This document shows positions 57,401 through 64,000 of a stretch of 64,000 bases of DNA, in pieces (positions within the stretch are counted from its first letter, which is position 1; each line of letters starts with the position of its first letter). Origin of the DNA: Mactromeris polynyma (taxonomy: Eukaryota > Mollusca > Bivalvia > Venerida > Mactridae); the NCBI GenBank assembly GCA_032209605.1, contig JASFXZ010000001.1, forward strand, positions 16,324,256-16,388,255, written 5' to 3'. Made by a program: the position numbers and the translations under genes. Under the pieces are notes generated by a model that was not told where the DNA came from, ran no database searches, and was given only the letters and a program-made list of their open reading frames with translations.

Positions 57401-57410
57401 ACCAAAATGC
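54405..57410 (-). pseudogene. Non-LTR retrotransposon (LINE) with endonuclease and reverse transcriptase, broken
   Basis: Read on the minus strand. The end of an APE-type endonuclease comes first (57340-56930), with LLDICKQTVLRILNGRAG, GKYTFIGHNGCSLINYF and SLSDHNVIE. The reverse transcriptase follows in pieces: KNGISSGPDYYINDFFIH and PLHKKGNINEPSNYRGITLL (about 56330-56040), then GVRQGDCLSPFLFSMFLNDI and LLLYADDIAIFSE (55800-55630, catalytic YADD). KLVLPILRYACEDW and QNDFIYGILGR come next, near 55300-55150, and a C-terminal segment with ISSHNL-like and KVENEYHFILEC pieces lies down to about 54420. Frameshifts separate the blocks. Such elements copy themselves by target-primed reverse transcription. 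This copy is dead. Its 5' end is truncated or unrecognised. Confidence 0.85.
54985..55025 (-). repeat. (TTGA)n retroposon-like tail inside the LINE
   Basis: On the minus strand GGTGGAAATAAAGATA is followed by four to five TTGA units. AATAAA plus a tetranucleotide run looks like a retroposon 3' tail. It separates the reverse-transcriptase block from the C-terminal block, so two copies may be abutted here. Confidence 0.6.
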
Positions 57411-57654
57411 ATGAAATAAATATGTTATGAAATTCATTAATGTGTAATACACATTTGTTTTAATTTATCCTCGCACATTTTCGTAGCTTGTCACGAAGAA
57501 TTTTAGTCACTGATGGAATGGCTGATATGTCCTGAAGTCCTGACATTGCGATTCATTGTACCTGTCTATGAGATAATCATAATGATGGTGTTTACACTTG
57601 TCCAAATAACCAACATACGAGTATATGGAGTGTACTTTTTCAAAGGCATTTGCT

Positions 57655-58310
57655 AATTTTAAGTTCACCTGAGCAAAACCTCAGGGTAAGCTATGGTGAT
57701 TACAAACCGTTCGTCGTCCGTCTGTCCATCTGTATGACCATCTCTGCGTCCACACTTATCTTAAACTTCTTTCCTCCTAAACCACTTTGCAAACTTTGAT
57801 AAAATTTCACAAAACTAATCCTTATAAAATTATGATCCCCATTTCAAAAGTGTTCAAATATTCTATTCCACGAAGAATTATTATGGTTGTCATGGCAACA
57901 GAGAACTTGGTCAAATTTATTTGGATTCGTCGAAAACATTTCCTATATGTATATTGTTGACACATGGCTGCTAAGGAGTGAAACCATTTTTTTCTAAAAT
58001 ATTTTATGTACATAGTGAAAACTACAAACATCTTCTTGTAACAATGCTGGCCTAATTTTAGAAATATTGTCAGGCAAATGTTTCTTTGGTGACCATCAAC
58101 TGAAGAGTGTAATTTATTCAAAATCATGAATGCTAGGGGAGGGTCACTTTCCTGAAATGTATACATTATGATTATAAAGCATACTCTTAACATGTTGGAA
58201 GTACAAAATCTGATTTTGTGAGATTCTTTACTTCAACAAAAGTTTGCACCCTGTGACACAGGACCATGACATCAGATTTTTCAGGCGTCCAGGTGAGCGA
58301 TGCAGGGTCA
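57655..58310. repeat. Molluscan-type dispersed repeat, TCACCTGAGC class
   Basis: Left end TTCACCTGAGCAAAACCTCA, then CGTCGTCCGTCTGTCCATCT. GTTGTCATGGCAACAGAGAA lies near 57887, and GCGTCCAGGTGAGCGATGCA is at the right end. The layout matches the inverse of 29195-30255. Confidence 0.75.
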
Positions 58311-58314
58311 TCAC

Positions 58315-59565
58315 GGTTAATTTCTGGTAAAGCTTGCTACATTAAGTTGTTGCGGCTGAACCATCAGTACTTTGAATGTATTCAAGCTGTGTATTGTCTC
58401 ATTTCCGCCACAAACGTCTAAGGAAGGACGAGCGGAACCTTTCTTGCGCTTGAATTGAAAAGATTTATTACAGATGCAGACTGAATGATGCGAAAAGATT
58501 TATCAGACAATTTGAAATGAATCTCTACCCTCAAAGACTTGAATTGTAGTTTTAATTACCAGCGATTTATCGTCTTTTCCGTTCAAAGACGAGAATCTTT
58601 GACGCCAAGCGCAACTAATTTAGGAATTATTTTACATTCTATAATTGACCTGTCTTTAAAAAAGGAAATTGGTAAGACAAATAACTAAAATACCGTATTC
58701 GCTCGGCATCCAATATTGCAAAAACTTGACACAAATTGTTTCGTCGACCGAGATAACAGATTCCGACCCCCTGGATTTTATCTTTATATTCAATTGTTTT
58801 AGAACGCTGACAAATGTAAATAAATGTTCAGAGACATCTTTATCTTACCAATGATCGTTAGTTAGTTTTAGTGTTTACAGACAAACTGTGTTGATATCTA
58901 CTCACATAAAGTCATGGGTTATGTAAATATTAGGTTTTATCACGTTTGTAGTCGTTTACACATTACCGACGTTTTTGTTCATTAATAACTAGCAAATGTA
59001 TCATACGAAACTACTCACTAAGGATAGCAAAACTCGGCTGTTGCTGCCTCTATGCTACGAGAATAAATGAGCCACACGATGACAATAATTCAAGTGTTGT
59101 AATTTCTGCTTGCCCTTTGGGAACAGGAAACGCATTTGGCACTAGAAATTACGAAAGTATTAAATAAACGTGTCTAACGAAAACATTCCCTGCTAATAAC
59201 CTTGGCTTGTTGTGAGCAAATTAAACCGACTTGAATTTAGTTCAAAGACAAATTCGTGTAAATCGTTTTTTGGCATTGAGCCTGTTTGACATTTATGCAA
59301 AGGATTTAAGCCACTGTTCTCATCTGGCTGTTACGTTTGCTCAGCATCTATTGACTTACTCATGCGGTTAACATGTGGAAGATTCTTCTTTATAATCACC
59401 ATCCAACAGATAATTGTCACAAATGCAATTTCGAGATGATAATGGACGTCTGCTTACGGAGGATTAAGAATGCATGTACTTCCATTAAAATATAGTCTTA
59501 CTCAGCAAACGCAAACCTTTAGCGAAATTTAGGAACACCATACATCAATGTCACAATTGTCTTTG
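58315..59565. other. Gene-free stretch
   Basis: No gene was recognised on either strand. Confidence 0.5.
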
Positions 59566-59569
59566 TCAT

Positions 59570-60230
59570 ACGTTTACAAGAGACGGATTAAGTTGTTACA
59601 GGGAACGCCGCATTCACAAGACAATGTCCCCCATACATTAGGAGTAGACGAGATGTAAGAGCATCTGTGAGCATCTGTGGGAAAAGTAAGAAAGGAGTGG
59701 AAAAGTAAGAACTTTTCTGGCTCTTGTCGATTTTCAAAAAAGAAAGATAATAAATTGCTACCGGGAACGCCGCAGACATAAGACAGTGCATCTCCACACA
59801 TACCTCCGGGAAAACAGCACTCCGTTTAACACAAGGCACACATGGTACATACGTAAGGGAACAGGGGCGCAAGAAATGACCAGGCCGACCGAAAAGGTTT
59901 ACTAGGAGAATCAAAGAGGACAAACAGGCTGTAAATTTATTGGATTGAATACATCAAAGAACAAGTCAAAAACAACCTTGGCGAATTAGAGGGGACAACA
60001 CGGCGAAGACCAACTAAGAAAGCTGAGGTAAGAATGGGGGAGAAGAACACGAATATTACCTCAAGCCAATTAAGTGTACGTGTGGAAAGGGGAACTTAAT
60101 ATCCGCCTAAAACATAAACTTAAAGGGAAATTTTAATAGCATGGCGAGTTACAGCGTTGGAACCGTTAGTAAAGCTACTGGATGTTTAATCGATTTAACA
60201 GCTAACTAATCTCACACTTACCGCTATATA
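59570..60230 (-). repeat. Dispersed repeat family B, copy 3 (inverted)
   Basis: On the minus strand, TAGCTGTTAAATCGATTAAA (about 60185-60205), CTGTTTGTCCTCTTTGATTC, CATTTCTTGCGCCCCTGTTC and CCCGGAGGTATGTGTG occur in the same order as in copy 1. A roughly 140-bp segment with GGGAACGCCGCA is duplicated within it (59595-59625 and 59760-59790). Confidence 0.8.
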
Positions 60231-60234
60231 GTCA

Positions 60235-63200
60235 TTTATGTATTATTTGTTACATAACTGTTTACAAGTCCATGTATAAAAACGTACGTTATTAAAATAT
60301 AACAATTGAAATAATTGTAAATTACTACTCTTGAACTTTTATGGTATGAGAATGACAGCTCACTATAAATGGAGAAACGTTATCTTCATATTGTTGTGAT
60401 TTGATGTTATCTGAAATATGACGATTTGAAGATTCTCTTTGTGAAATATTTAGCGTATGTGACTTGGACTTTCCGTAGAGCTTATACATGCTCCTACGCA
60501 ATGATGAAAATATAACAATGCTCTATCTAAACTCCAGACAAATTGACAAGTATTCAAACTTTGAAATATATTTCCCGCTTTCGCTTTCTCATTCACAAAT
60601 ACAGTAAAGGACCCTAAATGCGACTGTGTGAATTTAAGGACTAAAATAACTGTGTCTGTAACCTCCGATAGAGAGGATGAGGAAATAAGACAATTGACGT
60701 TGATTGTCGTCTAGCATTTCTTTTGATTGATTTAAATAGTTGAACACAATACTCGTCATGAATAATGTCACATTATGTCCGTCAAGTGGTAAAACTAATT
60801 CAGAGCTAGAAGTTTTCGGCTCATCCATACTAACATGGCCGCTATTTACATATCAGCGTTCTGTAACCGATCAAATCTCACGTAAACCAAACTACTGAAT
60901 TCTCTTCAACTGAACAATGATTCTAGCCTTGTTAGTTATTTTTATCCAGTCTCATACGCAGTTATCTCCCCTAACATGTGTGACCGACATTCGTAACATA
61001 TCGGCAATTGTTATGTTGACCAACAAATATTTACCTTCAGATTGCAACAATGTTCTTTGTTTCAGATTGCGCCGACCATCGTTTTTTAAGATATTTCTTG
61101 TAATACGTATTTAAACATTCAATGATTTGTTGATTGAATTGAAATAAACAAAATCCTTTGCACGATCGATATGTTTAATGTTTGTGGTACTTGTCCACTT
61201 TTGCCACGTATAAAGCCTGAATGTTGCGGAAAGCTTAAGAGTACAAAAGTGCGTCATCGCTTGTTAATTGTTGATGCAGGGTATTCAATAACATCTTGCT
61301 GATAATAGTCTCAGTAATGAGAGTTATAGAAATGCGTTATGAAAAAAAAAGTCTAAGGCTTCTTGTCGAGCAGCTGATAGATAACATATTGATAATTACC
61401 AACTTTCCATTAGGGGTTTTGACTTCTCCTACAAAAAAACGACTTGACGGTGGTATTGCGATGGTTTCTCGGCGTGGGCATTCACGTTGTAGTGCATTTG
61501 CGGGATTTCTACGAAAGAGACACAATAACAGATATTTTTCTGAGAAGTACCATCAAAATAAAGAGGTGCCCAGTGCAGATTTTATGCACGTCTTATTTGT
61601 ATGAACATATCGTCGTCTTCTATGATTCTTACCCTTTCCAAGAAAAGATTATATATTAAATGGAATATTCATAAGAATCCATCACTTGACTTAGATGAAC
61701 ATAAACTCATTGTTATGCCTCTGTTATAAGTTCTACAAAATCATACTCCCATTCGCATATTCTCGCCTAAATAGTTACATTATATTGCTTTAAGATTTTT
61801 ATTGAATTGTAATGTATCAAATTAGTAAATGTCAAACGTTTTTAATATTTCGATTCCTAAAACAAGCTTAACGGTATTTATGCAATTTTTTTCTTTTATA
61901 TGTATTTATATATGGTTCTATTTTAGTGCAGATGCGAACATCAAAATCCATTCACTCTTTTAATTGTTAATTGGGTAGCTGTATTTGCCGATAAAACTTG
62001 TCTCTTAGAAATGTTACATTAATTTTTGACCATATGGTCAGTTAGTATTGCTCTCTGGCGTACGATCAGTGTTATAAAGATTCTGTTTCGACAGGTTAAT
62101 ATATATAACAGTGAGACAACACTGTACCGGCAACAAATAGGAACCGTCTCCTTTCTGATAAAACTTATTGGATGGATGTAAAATCCGACACACAGCCATT
62201 GTTCCAATAAGCAAATATTATTATATTTCGACGTTTTGTTGTTTTTTTTCAATTATCTATGACGATATTTGTCAATATTTCTCAACATAAAATTCCCATT
62301 ACATATTTCTGCCACGTTGCAGTGAAAACGTCTGTTGGGTACGAGGAGACTTGACAAAAAAAGAAGCGAACATGGGCATAAGAGGCAGGGTTATTTTGGA
62401 TAACTTGTATTTATAATTCCGAAGTAAGTGAACGCAATTCGATTCAAGTAAAATTTGCTCATTTTGTGTTCATTTGTTAACATAAACAAACATGAAAAAC
62501 AGTTTTCCTATAATTAAAACATCAATGTACATGCATTAACAAAGAATATTCGCATAGTAGAACCGTATGTATTGAAGAAAGAGTTGTGCTCATCATGAAA
62601 TAAAATTAATAACAATCAGGTTATTTTACAAGTTTTGTCTATTCTGAGAAATATGGTTAAAAATATTTTTCAATCGGTTCTACATTGCAATGGTTCTTAT
62701 AAGAGATGTTTTAGCCAATATAACAACAATACTGAATGAAGCCAATTGAAACATTTTATGTTCAGATAAGCCAGATACATCTTTAAGATAACTGGACGAT
62801 GATCAAGCGTTACATTAAGCTCTGTCAACGTTGAGCGGCATTAACGGATCTCGGTCTGGTCATGTTGATGTTCTTGATGAATTGCGCGAGGCTTAGTAAT
62901 ACGTAATTACGAGATAATATTTACTTAAGATGTACGTAAAAATGCGTTATAACCATCAATCAGCTGTATAATTGAACAAGGCTAACTGGTGCTCTAATTC
63001 AATGTTACGTTACAGATATTAATTCGAACAATTAGCAGGAGTGAGAACTAGGTATGGATTAAACTTGATCCATGAATATCAGTCTCTGATTTTGCACAGT
63101 AAGTACAAATTCTTATTTTCGTCTTTCATCAAAAAACATTATTTTTTATGTGGTTCGATGTAAACCAACCTTGTGAAAAGGCCTTTTTTAGCATGGATTT

Positions 63201-63735
63201 TTATAACTATTTATTTTCAGGTAAGCATATTATGTTATACATTTAATACATATAGCTCTATGTCTTACAAAAATAAAACATGTAAAAAGACAGTGTCCAA
63301 ATACATAGAACATATAACCACTAAGGAATTATAGAGGGTTTTATAATTCTATCATTATGAAATTATATTGTTCTTTCAAATGTCTTCCTTTGTATAAAGC
63401 TATACACCTTTAAGTCAGTTAAGTTAGTTAATGTATTATATGTAAAGACGAAAAATAGATATCTAGATACTTATTTTGTTTCATGAAGTAAGAGATGCAT
63501 GATAAATATACTACGGTAGGATTTTTCAGAAATGGCCTATATGTCAAAACAACATGTAAATACAAAATAAATACGAGAAAAAGAATACAATTTTTACGAT
63601 GTACTGTTAATTTCGAAATTTAAACTTGCAAATATTCTGCAAGAAAGTCTGTCAAACAGTCAGTAGTTACTTTTTAAATTATAACATAATAGTTTTGACT
63701 AGTATGTTTCTTAATATTGGACGTTTTTGTAATTT
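60235..63735. other. Gene-poor stretch
   Basis: AT-rich without recognisable genes. A 102-codon plus frame (61296-61604) is the longest open segment. It has no recognisable motif and no supporting splice or start context. Confidence 0.5.
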
Positions 63736-63739
63736 GGCG

Positions 63740-63985
63740 TTGAGTTACAAAATCTAACTAGAGTAACGTAGTCACTCTTCCAGTTATTAGGATGAAGGGT
63801 TCTTCCAGCATTATCTTGAATATAGATGTGCACTTGGGAAAAGCATTCATCTTTAGTAAGCCAGTGGGATACCTTTCTTACATACAAATCCTAGATCCTG
63901 AGTGGGCATCAAACCCGCGGCGTAAATTGGCAAGTGGTTGGAAGTAAACGAAGGACTCGGCCATGGATGCTCCCATATTTGGCAA
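63740..63985 (-). mobile_element. tRNA-derived SINE (different family), diverged
   Basis: Read on the minus strand, CCATGGCCGAGTCCTTCG (A-box-like, about 63950) and GCGGGTTTGATGCCCACT (B-box-like, about 63905-63920) are 30-40 bp apart, as in a tRNA with a long variable arm (Ser/Leu type). A body with GGATTTGTATGTAAGAAAGG and AAGAACCCTTCATCCTAATA follows. It is too mutated to be a working tRNA gene. Confidence 0.6.
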
Positions 63986-64000
63986 TAGAAACGCCTCTGC

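Noticed and set aside
61296..61604. 102-codon plus frame
   Set aside because: No motif, no splice context, ordinary composition. Probably a chance frame.

Overview
The window reads as nuclear DNA of an invertebrate animal, most likely a bivalve mollusc. It is AT-rich, its genes are split by introns with canonical GT/AG sites, and it is full of tRNA-derived SINEs, short inverted-repeat DNA elements, Tc1/mariner, pogo, Ginger-like and ISL2EU-like transposons, a non-LTR retrotransposon, and many tandem arrays. No operons, bacterial genes or CRISPR arrays are visible. The species cannot be named from the sequence alone.

Layout: 1-1775 is a 52-bp minisatellite. 2.7-5.6 kb holds Tc1-type remnants and one possible exon. 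8.1-9.0 kb is a 27-bp minisatellite. A host-type gene, a Golgi carbohydrate (HNK-1/CHST-like) sulfotransferase, starts with a transmembrane-anchor exon at 9139-9260. Its catalytic exon lies 13 kb away at 22456-24003 and carries one apparent extra base near 23259. Between them sits a decayed duplicate of the catalytic exon (14497-15717), a Tc1 element (13116-13999), a 168-bp tandem repeat and several MITE-like families. 24.3-26.0 kb is a palindromic GTACCATATTCGG element followed by about 1.5 kb of ATC/GAT microsatellite with its own higher-order pattern.

The largest reading frame (26310-29069, minus) encodes a 919-residue protein with a DD35E retroviral-type integrase core, an OTU cysteine protease domain, about 180 residues of acidic SGDNGD-type repeats and an F-box-like C-terminal segment. 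It resembles the transposases of Ginger1 DNA transposons. 29-37 kb is a mosaic of foldback and inverted-repeat elements and SINEs. 37.6-39.0 kb is an internally deleted pogo/Tigger-type transposase. 43.6-45.4 kb holds two convergent genes, a YqaJ-type nuclease (plus) and a THAP/DDE_4-type transposase (minus), a pairing I associate with ISL2EU transposons. Both are decayed, and a Tc1 fragment interrupts the transposase's THAP exon. 45.9-47.2 kb is an inverted-repeat element packed with CCCATATGGG motifs. 49.2-49.65 kb is a 120-bp tandem repeat open in both directions. 54.4-57.4 kb is a broken LINE on the minus strand. The rest is largely gene-poor, with dispersed repeat copies and a SINE at the right end.

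The only likely host gene with a full logic is the sulfotransferase. Nearly everything else recognisable is mobile DNA or its debris. The SAP-like small frame at 41165-41368 is of uncertain status.
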